A DNA stretch of 64,000 nt from Pantoea ananatis LMG 2665 (GCF_000710035.2 NZ_JMJJ01000004.1:682001-746000), one strand, 5' to 3'; counted from the first letter of the stretch, positions 1 through 9,394 are shown. Notes: generated from the letters alone by a model not told the origin. Translations and numbers: made by a program.

Positions 1-473
1 TCCCAATCTGTATCCTGCTGGGCATGCGTGACGGTACCAGTTTCTCCCATGGCCTGATCGACTTTATCGTCCTGAGTGGTAACAGCAGCAAAATCTGGTT
101 GTTCCCGATTATCGGTATGATCTACGCCGCGGTTTACTACACCGTTTTCCGCGTCCTGATCGTGAAGCTGGATCTGAAAACCCCTGGCCGTGAAGACAGC
201 GCAAGCGAACAGTCTTCTTCCGCGACCGGCGGTGAAATGGCGGGCAAACTGGTGTCTGCATTTGGTGGCAAAGAAAACATCACTAACCTGGATGCCTGTA
301 TCACGCGTCTGCGCGTCAGCGTGGCCGATGTAAGCAAAGTGGATCAAACCGAACTGAAAAACCTGGGCGCACGTGGCGTCGTGGTAGCCGGTTCAGGCGT
401 TCAGGCGATTTTCGGCACCAAATCCGATAACCTGAAAACAGATATGGATGACTACATCCGTAACAAGTCATAA
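1..473 (+). CDS. ptsG: PTS glucose transporter subunit IIBC, 3' part
   Basis: The reading frame is open from base 3 and is cut by the left edge, so only about the last 156 residues are visible. They cover the end of the membrane IIC domain (hydrophobic segment with [15 protein letters not shown]), a polar Ser/Glu-rich linker, and the cytoplasmic IIB domain. The IIB phosphorylation-site cysteine sits in [12 protein letters not shown], typical of glucose-family permeases. In E. coli this protein takes up and phosphorylates glucose using phosphate from IIA-Glc. The following hinT-ycfL-lpoB order is that of the E. coli ptsG region, which supports ptsG over nagE or malX. A strong terminator follows directly. 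Confidence 0.93.
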   Translation, partial: PICILLGMRDGTSFSHGLIDFIVLSGNSSKIWLFPIIGMIYAAVYYTVFRVLIVKLDLKTPGREDSASEQSSSATGGEMAGKLVSAFGGKENITNLDACITRLRVSVADVSKVDQTELKNLGARGVVVAGSGVQAIFGTKSDNLKTDMDDYIRNKS

Positions 474-500
474 GGTCTGATGCCGTTCTGGCACGGCGAA

Positions 501-536
501 AACAGCGTTGAGTCTCGGCTCAACGCTGTTTTTTTT
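501..536 (+). terminator. Rho-independent terminator after ptsG
   Basis: A perfect 12-bp stem (501-512 with 519-530, arm AACAGCGTTGAG) with a 6-nt loop runs into a T tract to 536. It lies 28 nt after the ptsG stop and points the same way. It also separates ptsG from the convergent chemoreceptor gene. Confidence 0.9.
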
Positions 537-576
537 GCCCGAAGTTAAGGCTGACAGGGCATCGCGCTTTAGCCTG

Positions 577-2151
577 TCAGTTTGCTTCGCGAGTCAAAAA
601 TTTTGAGGTGGTCTGCAACAGTCGATCGGATAACCGTTGCAACTGTGCCGTTGCGGTCGCCGTTTCTTCTACCAGCGCCGCATTCTGCTGCGTGTCGGTA
701 TCTATTTGCGCCACGGCAATACCGATCTGTTTCACACCGGTGCTTTGCTCATGACTTCCCGTGCTGATCTCAGCCACCAGGTCGTTGACGCGATGAATCT
801 CTTTAATGACCGCCTTCATGGTTTCGCCTGCCACGCTGACATTGGTCACGCCGGTTTCGACACGTGAATGACTTTCTGTAATCAGCGTTTTAATTTCCTG
901 GGCTGCCACGGCGCTGCGCTGCGCCAGGTTTCTGACTTCGCCCGCGACCACTGCAAACCCCCGACCTTCATCCCCGGCACGTGCCGCTTCCACCGCCGCG
1001 TTAAGCGCCAGAATATTGGTTTGAAAAGCAATGCTGTCAATGACGCTGATGATTTCGCCGATTTTGCTACTGCTGTCCTGAATGGCGCGCATCGTCTGCT
1101 CAACGTCAGACACTGACTGACCGCCGCTGGCCACCTTCTGAAAGGCGTTGCTGACCACGTCGTTCGCGATCCTGGCGTTGTCTGCATTGCTTTGTACGGC
1201 TGAGGACAGCTGCTCCATCGAAGCACTGGTTTCTTCCAGCGCTGAAGCCTGTGATTCCGTTCGTTGTGACAGATCGCGGGTACCCTGGGCGATTTCCGTC
1301 GAGGATTTGGCTACCTGTTCCGCCGCTTCCTGGACCTCACTGATCAGGTCGCGGATGTGCTGGCGCATCACGGATAACTGGTAAATCAGGCTGGAGGTAT
1401 CCCCGGCTTTAATGGCGTTATGCTCATAAAGATGACCGTCGGCGATCAGGCCCGCCACTCTGACGGCAACGTCAGGCTCGGCACCCAGCTGCTTCATAAC
1501 GGAAAAAAATATCAGCGTGCCCAGTGCGCAGCCGGCGATAAAGGTCAGGCTAATTAACAGAATCAACATCAAGGAGGTTCGGTCAATATGGGAAACGTTG
1601 TCGTCAATGATCTGGCTGACGGACGCATTGTAGATCTTTACGGCTTCTAACAGGGGATCCCGGACCGCGACATGTAAACGATCTGTCGTCGTTGCGATTT
1701 CCTTTAGCGCTCCTGCCACATTGTTTTCGTTGGCAAGGGCGTAGACGCGTTGCATGGACGCCAGGTAGTCAGGCCAGGCCTGCAACACTTTCTGCGTGAT
1801 AGCAACCAGCGCCGGATCCTGAGATTGCTTAAGAAAATCAATCGCATTTTGCACAGCTTGCTGAGACTTCTGGTTAAATTTAGAGGTGGTTTGGCGTGAT
1901 TCAACGGGCGTAGCGGAGCTAACCGGAAAGACGTAAGCATAGGAACGGCGAAAATGCGTGGCCATCTCCCGGGCGGCAACGTTCATTATCTGCACAGGCT
2001 CCAGCCGGGAAGCGTAGAGCTGCTGTTCTGACGCAGCCAGCGACCGAAGTGAGTGAAGAGAGATCACAGCGATAACAACCATGGCGAGAAGGAAAAAAGC
2101 GATGAGAAAAATCAGGCGATGTGACAATTTGACACGTTGTAAAATGCTCAT
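577..2151 (-). CDS. Methyl-accepting chemotaxis protein
   Basis: A transmembrane chemoreceptor of about 524 residues. The N-terminus has a membrane helix (around 12-35), a periplasmic helical ligand domain to about 190, and a second membrane helix around 195-217. A HAMP region and a cytoplasmic signalling domain follow, carrying the highly conserved hairpin tip (IDSIAFQTNILALNAA, then VEAARAGDEGRGFAVVA). Methylation-helix sequence ESQASALEETSASMEQL is present. The protein ends in LTREAN without an NWETF-type pentapeptide, so it probably relies on other receptors for efficient CheR/CheB tethering. The ATG at 2151 is preferred because an AGG motif lies 9 nt upstream; an ATG at 2160 has no room for a ribosome site. 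It occupies the place of fhuE in E. coli. The ligand cannot be told from sequence. Confidence 0.9.
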   Translation of the reverse strand: MSILQRVKLSHRLIFLIAFFLLAMVVIAVISLHSLRSLAASEQQLYASRLEPVQIMNVAAREMATHFRRSYAYVFPVSSATPVESRQTTSKFNQKSQQAVQNAIDFLKQSQDPALVAITQKVLQAWPDYLASMQRVYALANENNVAGALKEIATTTDRLHVAVRDPLLEAVKIYNASVSQIIDDNVSHIDRTSLMLILLISLTFIAGCALGTLIFFSVMKQLGAEPDVAVRVAGLIADGHLYEHNAIKAGDTSSLIYQLSVMRQHIRDLISEVQEAAEQVAKSSTEIAQGTRDLSQRTESQASALEETSASMEQLSSAVQSNADNARIANDVVSNAFQKVASGGQSVSDVEQTMRAIQDSSSKIGEIISVIDSIAFQTNILALNAAVEAARAGDEGRGFAVVAGEVRNLAQRSAVAAQEIKTLITESHSRVETGVTNVSVAGETMKAVIKEIHRVNDLVAEISTGSHEQSTGVKQIGIAVAQIDTDTQQNAALVEETATATAQLQRLSDRLLQTTSKFLTREAN

Positions 2152-2246
2152 ATTCAACATCCTGTTTAATCGTTGATGTAATCGTTTTCTTGACTGTCAG
2201 GCGTCGCGCATCACAGAAAGCAGGTTAACCCGATACGCTGTTGATA

Positions 2247-2273
2247 GTTTCGGCAGGTAGCATTGGTGGTTTA
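2247..2273 (-). promoter_or_regulatory. Candidate sigma-28 (FliA) flagellar-class promoter
   Basis: Read on the minus strand, TAAA is followed by exactly 15 nt and then GCCGAAAC. The enterobacterial FliA consensus is TAAA-N15-GCCGATAA, so all four -35 bases and six of eight -10 bases match. It lies about 96 nt upstream of the chemoreceptor start and points at it, as expected for a gene co-expressed with flagella and chemotaxis genes. Confidence 0.72.
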
Positions 2274-2561
2274 TTGATCAATTGTTGCAACTTTTGTCCA
2301 GGTGTCTCCTGTAGAAACAAATGGAGCGGGGGTTCCCGTCGGGCAGCCCTGCAAGCGCGTGTGTCAGGTCTGGCCGCAGGCAACATAAAGGGGGCGACGA
2401 GCGCAAAGGGGGCAGAGACAGGAGAGACGGTTTTTTGCATACGGGCGCTGTTAAATGCGTTAAACGCCGCCGGTCATAACAAGAAAAAGTCGCCTGAGGT
2501 TGAAAGAAAACGAATTTCTCCCGCATACTGAGGTATTACCTCAGGCTCAAGGAATTGCTTT
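2274..2561. other. Intergenic region before hinT
   Basis: About 290 nt between the chemoreceptor promoter and hinT. Short overlapping open frames exist on both strands, but none has a ribosome site or a recognisable product. The only structure seen is a small inverted repeat TGAGGT-ATT-ACCTCA at 2529-2543, just before the hinT ribosome site (AAGGA near 2550). No fhuE remnant is recognisable. Confidence 0.5.
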
Positions 2562-2912
2562 ATGGCTGAAGAAACTATTTTCAGTAAAATTCTCCGTCGG
2601 GAGATCCCCGCCGACGTGGTGTATCAGGACGAACTGGTAACGGCTTTTCGCGATATTTCACCCCAGGCGCCAACGCATATTTTGATTATCCCCAATATCC
2701 TGATCCCAACCGCCAATGACGTCGAGGCGGCGCACGAGCAGGCGCTGGGTCGGATGTTCACCGCCGCCGCAAAGATTGCGCGGGAAGAAGGCATTGACGA
2801 AGACGGCTATCGCCTGATTGTTAACTGCAATAAACATGGCGGTCAGGAAGTTTATCATATCCATATGCATCTGGTGGGCGGCAAGCCGCTTGGCCCGATG
2901 CTGTCACACTGA
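2562..2912 (+). CDS. hinT: Purine nucleoside phosphoramidase HinT
   Basis: A 116-residue HIT-superfamily protein, close to the 119 residues of E. coli HinT. The N-terminus [19 protein letters not shown] is typical. The histidine triad appears near the C-terminus as HIHMHLVGG, where the central histidine attacks the phosphoramidate. The family hydrolyses adenosine 5'-phosphoramidates and aminoacyl-AMP and acts as a cytosolic homodimer. A clear AAGGAATT ribosome site precedes the ATG. ycfL follows after 20 nt, so hinT-ycfL-lpoB-thiK-nagZ are likely co-transcribed as in E. coli. Confidence 0.95.
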   Translation: MAEETIFSKILRREIPADVVYQDELVTAFRDISPQAPTHILIIPNILIPTANDVEAAHEQALGRMFTAAAKIAREEGIDEDGYRLIVNCNKHGGQEVYHIHMHLVGGKPLGPMLSH

Positions 2913-2932
2913 TCCCTGAAGGGAACCTTGCT

Positions 2933-3304
2933 ATGCGTTCATGGTTGATATGTCTGCCCGTGGCGTTGCTGAGCCTTACTGGTTGCAGCAGCGACAAACC
3001 GATGATTAATACATCGCAGTCACTGGTCATGGAGTCGTCTGTCCTCTCGGCGGGTATTATTACCGACGAGCCAACGCTGGATAACCATGACGGCCAGAAA
3101 CGTGCCAGCAGCATACTTTACAATCAGCGTGAAACGCCGGTGGTTGTGCACTATCGTTACTACTGGTACGACGACAAAGGGCTTGAAATAACGCCGCGTG
3201 AACCGGCTCAGGTTGTCACGGTTCCCCCCAACGGAAGCGTCGCTGCGGTGTCGCAACTGGGTAATCTGACGGCCAGCAAGGTTCGTCTCTATATCTATCT
3301 CTGA
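2933..3304 (+). CDS. ycfL: YcfL family lipoprotein
   Basis: A 123-residue predicted lipoprotein with a short signal peptide ending in the lipobox LTGC (lipidated cysteine at residue 18). Serine follows the cysteine, so outer-membrane sorting by Lol is expected. The body has a beta-sheet-like pattern including RETPVVVHYRYYWYDDKGLEI, characteristic of the DUF1425/YcfL family. Its role is unknown. It sits directly upstream of lpoB, whose product activates PBP1B, and this order is conserved in Enterobacterales. That hints at an envelope function but does not prove one. GGGAACC precedes the ATG. Confidence 0.88.
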   Translation: MRSWLICLPVALLSLTGCSSDKPMINTSQSLVMESSVLSAGIITDEPTLDNHDGQKRASSILYNQRETPVVVHYRYYWYDDKGLEITPREPAQVVTVPPNGSVAAVSQLGNLTASKVRLYIYL

Positions 3305-3314
3305 GGACTGTTAC

Positions 3315-3911
3315 GTGATTCGCAGTGTTAACCGTACTGGCGCGCTAATGATGGCGCTTATTCTTTCTGGCTGCGTGATGAAACAGCAGCAGCCAGCACC
3401 GGTCGAACCGACTCAGCCTGTGGAGCCGGTTCAGCCTGTTCCTCAGCCAGAGCAACCGATCCCCCAGCCTCAACCTGTTCCGCAACCGCCTAAGCTGGTG
3501 ACGATTAACTGGGATGCCAGCGTGGAACCTTTGGTCGCACAAATGGTGCGCGCCGCCACGGTGACGCCGGGAAGCGTGTTGCTGGTCGATCGCATTAAAA
3601 ACAGCACTAACGGCGCACTACAGGGTGAAAAGGCGACCAGTGCTATTCAGAACGCGTTGAATAACAACGGTAAGTTCACTCTGGTGTCGTCAGAACAGCT
3701 GGCGCAGGCGAAACAAACACTTGGCCTTTCGCCAGACGACAGCCTGAACTCGCGCAGCAAGGCGATTGGCCTGGCGCGTAATCTCAACGCGCAGTACGTG
3801 CTCTACAGCACGGCCAAAGGCGATGTAAAATCACCGACCTTACAAATGCAGCTGATGCTGGTGCAGACGGGTGAAATTATCTGGTCTGGAAACGGTGTCG
3901 CCCAAAATTAA
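3315..3911 (+). CDS. lpoB: Penicillin-binding protein activator LpoB
   Basis: An outer-membrane lipoprotein that reaches through the periplasm to activate the glycosyltransferase and transpeptidase PBP1B (MrcB). The start is GTG with GAGGA 8 nt upstream. The signal peptide ends in the lipobox LSGC (cysteine 20). Residues about 28-60 are a flexible proline/glutamine-rich linker (repeated QPVPQP-like units). The globular C-terminal domain from about residue 65 carries LLVDRIKNSTNGAL and AQYVLYSTAKGDV, as in E. coli LpoB. At 198 residues it is slightly shorter than the E. coli protein (213), mainly in the linker. Its 3' end overlaps the upstream start proposed for thiK. Confidence 0.93.
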   Translation: MIRSVNRTGALMMALILSGCVMKQQQPAPVEPTQPVEPVQPVPQPEQPIPQPQPVPQPPKLVTINWDASVEPLVAQMVRAATVTPGSVLLVDRIKNSTNGALQGEKATSAIQNALNNNGKFTLVSSEQLAQAKQTLGLSPDDSLNSRSKAIGLARNLNAQYVLYSTAKGDVKSPTLQMQLMLVQTGEIIWSGNGVAQN

Positions 3912-4707
3912 TGCGGCGCTTCTGCAACTGATCAAGGCAACAACGGGCGGGCATCGGGTAACGGTAACACCGTTGGCAGGATTAACCGGGCAGAGCTGTC
4001 AGATCGTCACACAAAACGAACGGCTTCTCCTCCGCCCGGCGCCACAGTCAGCGATACCTTTCGTCAATCGCCAGCGCGAAGGGCGCGTGCTGCGTAAATT
4101 GCGGCTGAGCGGCCTGGTGCAGCGCCCGCTGGCGGGTAACCGGCACGGCATTATCCTGCCCTGGCAGGACGGTGAGGTGATGAGCGATGCCGGATTCCGT
4201 GCTGCACGGCCTCAGGTACTTGCCTTATTGCAACGGCTACACCAGCAGCCGCTCACCGGTTACCGTTTATCCCTTTTGCCCCTGCTGTGGCAGTACTGGC
4301 AGCGTTGCCAGCAGCGACAGCACCGCTGGTTGCAGCAGCTGCAACGACTAACCAGACAGGGCGAGCCGCGGCCGTTACGCCTTGCGCCGCTGCATATGGA
4401 TGTGCATCCCGCTAATCTGATTCAGTCTGAACAGGGGCTGCACCTTATTGACTGGGAATATGCCGCAGACGGCGACGTGGCGCTTGAGCTGGCGGCCGTC
4501 TGTTTATCCGATCCCACTCAGCAAGAGCAGTGGCTAGGTGACTATGCCGCGCTCATGCAGATCCCGCTGACATCATTGCAACACCAGGTTTCGCGCTGGC
4601 AGCCCTGGCTGCATCTGTTAGTCGCCAGTTGGTATCAACTGCGCGCCGAACAGAGCGGCGATGCGCATTTACAACAGCTGGCTCAACAGAGCTGGCAGCA
4701 GATTTAA
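3871..4707 (+). CDS. thiK: Thiamine kinase ThiK
   Basis: A kinase of the aminoglycoside/choline phosphotransferase fold that phosphorylates thiamine in the salvage route to thiamine phosphate. The catalytic segment [11 protein letters not shown] matches the HxDxxxxN loop and LIDWEYA matches the metal-binding DWE motif. Length (278 residues from this start) is close to the E. coli protein (274). The N-terminus is uncertain: this GTG overlaps lpoB by 41 nt and has only a weak ribosome site, while an in-frame GTG at 3895 has GGA five bases upstream. nagZ follows after about 30 nt. The position between lpoB and nagZ is the E. coli one. Confidence 0.87.
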   Translation: MKLSGLETVSPKINAALLQLIKATTGGHRVTVTPLAGLTGQSCQIVTQNERLLLRPAPQSAIPFVNRQREGRVLRKLRLSGLVQRPLAGNRHGIILPWQDGEVMSDAGFRAARPQVLALLQRLHQQPLTGYRLSLLPLLWQYWQRCQQRQHRWLQQLQRLTRQGEPRPLRLAPLHMDVHPANLIQSEQGLHLIDWEYAADGDVALELAAVCLSDPTQQEQWLGDYAALMQIPLTSLQHQVSRWQPWLHLLVASWYQLRAEQSGDAHLQQLAQQSWQQI

Positions 4708-4738
4708 CGGCTTTGTGCCGAGAAACAGGATTCAGGCT

Positions 4739-5779
4739 ATGACAACAGGTTTCCCCGGCCCCTTGATGCTGGACGTCGAAGGTTTCGAACTGGATGCGGA
4801 AGAGCGTGAGATACTGCGCCATCCGCTGGTGGGTGGATTAATCCTTTTCGCCCGCAACTATCATGACCCCGCTCAACTGGCCGAGCTGGTGCGTCAGATT
4901 CGTGCCGCCTCGCCTACGCGCCTGGTGGTGGCGGTGGATCAGGAGGGCGGGCGAGTACAGCGTTTTCGTGATGGCTTTACGAATTTGCCCGCTATGCAGT
5001 CTTTTGCCGCGCTCAACGATATGACAACGGCAGGCGAGCTGGCGCAGCAGGCTGGCTGGCAGATGGCGGCCGAAATGATCGCGCTGGATATTGATATCAG
5101 CTTTGCGCCGGTACTGGATATCGGCCATATCAGTGCGGCCATAGGCGATCGCGCGTTCCATGAGGACCCTGCGATTGCCCTGGCGATGGCGCGGCGTTTT
5201 ATTGCCGGCATGCATGAGGCCGGAATGAAAACCACCGGTAAGCATTTCCCCGGTCACGGCGCGGTCAGTGCAGACTCCCACAAAGAGACACCGCGTGATG
5301 GCCGCAGCGAAGCCGAACTGCGCGAGCATGATATGGCGATATTCCGCACGCTGATCGGCGAGCAGGCGCTCGACGCTATTATGCCCGCACACGTGATCTA
5401 TACGGAAGCCGATCCGCTCCCCGCCAGCGGTTCACCTTACTGGCTGAAAACGGTGTTACGCCAGGAGCTGGGTTTCAAGGGCGTGATTTTCTCGGACGAT
5501 CTTTCAATGGAAGGCGCGGCGGTGATGGGCAGCTATGCCGAGCGTGCGCAACAGTCTCTGTCTGCCGGATGCGACATGATTCTGGTCTGTAACGACCGTC
5601 AGGGCGCGGTAAGCGTGATCGATAATTTGACCGTGATCGAGGCAGAGCCGGTGGTGCAGTTGTACCATCGGGGAACCTTTAGCCGGGACAGCCTGAAGGC
5701 CAGTCGCCGCTGGAAACAGAATGCGCAGCAGTTAAGCGCGCTGCAGGAACGCTGGCTGGCGCATAAAGCGACGTGGTAA
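4739..5779 (+). CDS. nagZ: Beta-N-acetylhexosaminidase NagZ
   Basis: A cytosolic glycoside hydrolase family 3 enzyme that removes N-acetylglucosamine from anhydromuropeptides in cell-wall recycling. It influences AmpC induction where that system exists. The His/Asp pair of the family is visible: KHFPGHGAV holds the acid/base histidine loop and [10 protein letters not shown] the nucleophile aspartate. The ATG at 4739 gives 346 residues (E. coli 341), has AGGA 8 nt upstream, and begins the conserved [12 protein letters not shown] sequence. The open frame extends further 5' but that part overlaps thiK and is not family sequence. It lies between thiK and ycfP as in E. coli. Confidence 0.95.
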   Translation: MTTGFPGPLMLDVEGFELDAEEREILRHPLVGGLILFARNYHDPAQLAELVRQIRAASPTRLVVAVDQEGGRVQRFRDGFTNLPAMQSFAALNDMTTAGELAQQAGWQMAAEMIALDIDISFAPVLDIGHISAAIGDRAFHEDPAIALAMARRFIAGMHEAGMKTTGKHFPGHGAVSADSHKETPRDGRSEAELREHDMAIFRTLIGEQALDAIMPAHVIYTEADPLPASGSPYWLKTVLRQELGFKGVIFSDDLSMEGAAVMGSYAERAQQSLSAGCDMILVCNDRQGAVSVIDNLTVIEAEPVVQLYHRGTFSRDSLKASRRWKQNAQQLSALQERWLAHKATW

Positions 5780-5817
5780 TCACGGGTTGCCCGGTGTGAT
5801 GATCTTCAAGGATAAAC

Positions 5818-6360
5818 ATGATTATTTATCTTCACGGTTTCGATTCATCCAGTCCGGGCAACCACGAAAAAGTGCTGCAACTGCAGTTTATCGATCCTGA
5901 CGTCAGGCTCATCAGCTACAGCACGCGCCATCCCAAACATGACATGCAGTTTCTGCTCAAAGAAACCGATAAAATGCTCAGTCTGAGCGACGATCCGCAT
6001 CCGCTGATCTGCGGCGTAGGGCTGGGCGGGTACTGGTCAGAACGTATTGGTTTCTTGTGCGCGATCCGCCAGGCGATTTTCAATCCCAACCTGTTTCCGT
6101 ACGAAAATATGGAAGGCAAGATAGATCGACCTGAAGAGTACCTGGACATTGCCACCAAGTGCGTCAGCGATTTTCGCGAACGTAACCGCGGCCGCTGCCT
6201 GACCCTTTTATCCCGCCACGATGAGATTCTCGACAGCCAGCGCAGCGCCGCACTGCTGGATCCCTACTACCCGATCGTTTGGGACGAAAGCGAAAGCCAC
6301 AAGTTCCGCAATCTTTCCCCCCATCTTCACCGACTGAACGCCTTTAAAACGGCAGATTGA
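5818..6360 (+). CDS. ycfP: YcfP family alpha/beta-hydrolase-like protein
   Basis: A 180-residue UPF0227 protein with an alpha/beta-hydrolase fold ([11 protein letters not shown] at the start; late [10 protein letters not shown] and SHKF elements that would carry the acid and histidine). The nucleophile elbow reads GVGLGG instead of GxSxG, so the usual serine is replaced by glycine. The same is true of E. coli YcfP, so this is a family trait and not a local mutation. Classical esterase activity is therefore doubtful. AAGGA precedes the ATG. It probably shares the nagZ transcript, 38 nt downstream of it. Confidence 0.9.
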   Translation: MIIYLHGFDSSSPGNHEKVLQLQFIDPDVRLISYSTRHPKHDMQFLLKETDKMLSLSDDPHPLICGVGLGGYWSERIGFLCAIRQAIFNPNLFPYENMEGKIDRPEEYLDIATKCVSDFRERNRGRCLTLLSRHDEILDSQRSAALLDPYYPIVWDESESHKFRNLSPHLHRLNAFKTAD

Positions 6361-6425
6361 CGCAACCGGGCGCCCATGCGGTGCCTGATTGTGTTGTCGG
6401 CGTTGCCAGGAACTGTCTGCTAAAT

Positions 6426-6439
6426 TTGATGTACATCAA
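6426..6439. promoter_or_regulatory. FNR-binding site upstream of ndh
   Basis: TTGATGTACATCAA is a perfect match to the FNR consensus TTGAT-N4-ATCAA. It sits about 134 nt upstream of the ndh start. In E. coli FNR represses ndh under anaerobiosis, so the site fits the gene downstream. Confidence 0.85.
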
Positions 6440-6572
6440 TTTTCTGAGGCCCATCGCTTCCCGCCATGCTATTCTGCCCCCAGATAGCGAAATTATGTCG
6501 CCAACCCTATGTTTATTAAGGTTTAATTTAACCATTGATTAACTTTTGGTTCACAATTTGAGGGGGTTTTTG

Positions 6573-7877
6573 TTGACTACATCTGTTAAAAAAATTGTCA
6601 TCGTCGGCGGTGGCGCCGGTGGGCTGGAGATGGCAACGCAGTTAGGCCATAAGCTGGGTCGCAAGAAGAAAGCCGAGATTATCCTGGTTGACCGCAACCA
6701 CAGCCATCTGTGGAAGCCGTTGCTGCATGAAGTGGCCACCGGCTCCATGGATGAAGGCATTGACGCTCTCAGCTATCTGGCGCATGCCCGCAACCACGGT
6801 TTTCAGTTCCAGCTGGGCTCGTTGACGAACATCAACCGTGAGAAAAAAGTCATCCAACTGGCTGAAGTCGTGAATTCGCAGGGGGAGGTATTGGTTCCCG
6901 AGCGCGAGCTGGCTTATGACACGCTGGTCATGGCGCTGGGCAGTACCTCAAACGATTTCGGCACGCCAGGCGTTAAAGATCACTGTATTTTCCTCGACAA
7001 TCCGCAGCAGGCGCGTCGTTTCCATAATGAAATGCTGAATCTGTTCCTGAAATTCTCTGCCAGCGAAGGGGCGGTGGAGAAGGTGAACATTGCTATCGTC
7101 GGCGGCGGTGCAACGGGTGTTGAGCTGTCGGCAGAACTGCACAATGCAGTTAAGCAGCTACACAGCTACGGGTATAAAGCACTGGGCAGCGAGGCACTCA
7201 ACGTCACGCTGGTGGAGGCGGGCGAACGTATTCTGCCTGCGCTACCACCACGTATCTCCTCTGCGGCCCATCAGGAGCTTAGCAAGCTTGGCGTACGCGT
7301 TCTGACACAAACGATGGTGACCAGCGCAGACAAGCTGGGCCTGCATACCAAAAGTGGCGAGTTTATTGAAGCCGACTTAATGGTCTGGGCGGCAGGGATT
7401 AAAGCGCCTGACTTTATGAAAGCGATCGGCGGGCTGGAAACCAATCGCATCAACCAACTGGTGGTGAAAGAGACACTCCAGACCACGCTGGATGACGACA
7501 TCTATGCCATCGGTGATTGCGCGTCCTGCGCCTTACCCGGCGGTGGATTTGTGCCCCCGCGCGCGCAGTCCGCACACCAGATGGCATCCTGTGCGCTGGA
7601 TAACATCCTGTTGCAATACCAGGGCAAGCCGCTCAAAGCCTATGTTTATAAAGACCACGGTTCACTGGTTTCTCTGTCACGCTTCAGCACCGTAGGAAGC
7701 CTGATGGGCAATCTGATGCGCGGATCGATGATGATAGAAGGGCGCATTGCCCGATTTGTCTATATATCACTGTATCGTATGCATCAGGTCGCGTTGCACG
7801 GTTATGTTAAGACCGGGCTAATGATGATCGTGGGCAGTCTCAACCGGGTCATCCGCCCCCGTCTGAAGCTTCACTAA
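6573..7877 (+). CDS. ndh: NADH:quinone dehydrogenase II (non-proton-pumping)
   Basis: A peripheral membrane flavoprotein that oxidises NADH and reduces quinone without pumping protons. Two Rossmann motifs are present: [11 protein letters not shown] near residue 10 binds FAD, and [14 protein letters not shown] near residue 180 binds [12 protein letters not shown] is the second FAD contact. The C-terminal membrane-binding region ([15 protein letters not shown]) is nearly identical to E. coli. The chosen TTG start lies 6 nt after AGGGGG and gives 434 residues, the E. coli length. The upstream TTG codons in the same frame lack a ribosome site. An FNR box upstream suggests repression without oxygen. 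Confidence 0.96.
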   Translation: MTTSVKKIVIVGGGAGGLEMATQLGHKLGRKKKAEIILVDRNHSHLWKPLLHEVATGSMDEGIDALSYLAHARNHGFQFQLGSLTNINREKKVIQLAEVVNSQGEVLVPERELAYDTLVMALGSTSNDFGTPGVKDHCIFLDNPQQARRFHNEMLNLFLKFSASEGAVEKVNIAIVGGGATGVELSAELHNAVKQLHSYGYKALGSEALNVTLVEAGERILPALPPRISSAAHQELSKLGVRVLTQTMVTSADKLGLHTKSGEFIEADLMVWAAGIKAPDFMKAIGGLETNRINQLVVKETLQTTLDDDIYAIGDCASCALPGGGFVPPRAQSAHQMASCALDNILLQYQGKPLKAYVYKDHGSLVSLSRFSTVGSLMGNLMRGSMMIEGRIARFVYISLYRMHQVALHGYVKTGLMMIVGSLNRVIRPRLKLH

Positions 7878-8165
7878 TCGCATCATCTGATTTTTTTTTA
7901 ACCCGCTGATTTCATTGCTAACTTGTCTGTTATGCCGTGAAGTCAGCGCGGTATCCGGCCCCCTCATCGTCGCTCAGAACTCTCCGAAAACGTGGCACTA
8001 ACGCTTCAGGCACGCTTTTCTTCCCATTGTCTGATATTGCAAAAGCTTTACATCTGTAAAACTTATCTCAACCAAACGGCGAGTCGCGCACGTCGGTTCT
8101 GCCAGAGCTGTAAGGGATTTCCCAGCGGCAGGAATGCGCGGTAACACTTTCAGGAGGAACTTCCT

Positions 8166-8708
8166 GTGAATAAATCAATGTTAGCGGGTATCGGTATTGG
8201 CGTGGCAGCGGCACTGGGTGTAGCCGCCGTAGCAAGCATTAACGTGTTTGATCGCGGTCCACAATATGCACAGGTGCTGTCAGCAACCCCAATTAAAGAA
8301 TCGATTAAACAACCGCGTCAGGAGTGTCGTAACGTGACGCTGACGCACCGTCGTCCGGTTCAGGATGAAAACCGTATCGCCGGTTCAGTACTGGGTGCGG
8401 TAGCCGGTGGTGTTCTCGGCCACCAGTTTGGCGGCGGTCGTGGACGCGACGTCGCAACGGTAGCCGGTGCGCTGGCGGGCGGTTATGCGGGCAACCAGGT
8501 TCAGGGCGGTATGCAGGATCGCGATACCTACACCACCTCTGAACAGCGTTGTAAAACCGTGTACGACAAGCAGGAAAAAATGCTGGGTTATGACGTCACC
8601 TATAAGATCGGCGACCAGCAGGGTAAAATCCGCATGGAAAACGATCCCGGTACCCGTATCCCGGTTGACCGTAACGGACAGTTAATCCTGAACGGCGATA
8701 AAGCATAA
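8166..8708 (+). CDS. ycfJ: Glycine-zipper 2TM domain protein YcfJ
   Basis: A 180-residue envelope protein beginning with GTG, with a very strong AGGAGGA ribosome site 7 nt upstream. An N-terminal hydrophobic helix (about residues 5-27) acts as signal or anchor. The centre carries two glycine-rich helices (IAGSVLGAVAGGVLGHQFGG and VAGALAGGYAGNQ) typical of the glycine-zipper 2TM family. The C-terminal part has a YDVTYKIGDQQGKIRM beta region. E. coli YcfJ is 179 residues and also follows ndh. Its function is not firmly known; related proteins affect envelope stress and biofilm. A terminator follows. Confidence 0.88.
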   Translation: MNKSMLAGIGIGVAAALGVAAVASINVFDRGPQYAQVLSATPIKESIKQPRQECRNVTLTHRRPVQDENRIAGSVLGAVAGGVLGHQFGGGRGRDVATVAGALAGGYAGNQVQGGMQDRDTYTTSEQRCKTVYDKQEKMLGYDVTYKIGDQQGKIRMENDPGTRIPVDRNGQLILNGDKA

Positions 8709-8761
8709 GATCCAGGGCAAAGCTTGCCGCATTGCGGTCACACAGCACACCATGAAACACG

Positions 8762-8789
8762 AAAGCGCATCTCCGGATGCGCTTTTTTT
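8762..8789 (+). terminator. Rho-independent terminator after ycfJ
   Basis: A 10-bp stem (AAAGCGCATC at 8762-8771 with GATGCGCTTT at 8776-8785), a TCCG tetraloop and a run of seven Ts. It lies 54 nt after the ycfJ stop. Confidence 0.9.
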
Positions 8790-8911
8790 ATGGGTCACCA
8801 TGAAGGCTTTACCAACCTGCGTGACCCGATGAAGCCGCCGGGCGAGCCGAACACAGCGATAAACCTTATTCTGCTGAGCGGTAAAGCGGTGCGCGCCAGA
8901 CAACATCGCCC

Positions 8912-9394
8912 TCAGACCGGGTCAGTCGGTAAGGTCGCCACCTTCACCAGCCATCGCCGCACAGCGCCTTCATCCTCAGAAGACAGATCGGCAAGCAGAC
9001 CCGCTTCGGCCGCCTTAACGGCCGCTTTGCTCCGGGTCAGAACCTGCTGTCCTTCATCCGTCAGGCCAATAATCTGAATTCGACCATGCTCCTCGTGAGG
9101 GCGACGGTGGATCAGGCTTGCCCGCTCAAGGTTGCTGACAATCACGCTCATGGTTTGTGGCGTCAGCAAGGACAGCCGGGCCAGTTCGGCACCCGATGCA
9201 CCAGGGTAGGCTGCCAGCATCGTCAGCACGGAAAACTGGGGCAGAGTCAGGCCCGTGGCTTTCAGGGCATGTTCCATCCGCATCTTATGAACGGCATGCG
9301 CCTGACGAAGCAGATAGCCAATGTGGCCTTTTGTGCCGCGCATGCCTTCTCCAGGGCCGGGCAGCGACAGATTGTGCGATCCTGACTTGCGCAT
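8912..9394 (-). CDS. MarR family transcriptional regulator
   Basis: A 160-residue winged-helix protein of the MarR family. A dimerisation helix (IGYLLRQAHAVHKMRMEHAL, about residues 26-45) precedes the helix-turn-helix (SGAELARLSLLTPQTMSVIVSNLE), the wing (IHRRPHEEHGRIQIIGLTDEG) and C-terminal dimer helices. Members are usually local repressors relieved by small phenolic ligands or oxidants. It is divergent from the AhpD-like gene 57 nt away, and the shared region holds repeated TCTTATATT motifs, so it probably controls that gene and itself. In E. coli this place is held by comR/bhsA/ldtC, so the pair is a local replacement. The ligand is unknown. Confidence 0.85.
   Translation of the reverse strand: MRKSGSHNLSLPGPGEGMRGTKGHIGYLLRQAHAVHKMRMEHALKATGLTLPQFSVLTMLAAYPGASGAELARLSLLTPQTMSVIVSNLERASLIHRRPHEEHGRIQIIGLTDEGQQVLTRSKAAVKAAEAGLLADLSSEDEGAVRRWLVKVATLPTDPV

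Noticed and set aside
2225-2531. Overlapping open frames of 71-96 codons on both strands before hinT
   Set aside because: No ribosome sites, translations lack any protein-like conservation, and they overlap the chemoreceptor and hinT promoters.
5998-6050. Loss of the serine nucleophile in YcfP as a local mutation
   Set aside because: E. coli YcfP has the same GVGLGG, so it is a family trait.
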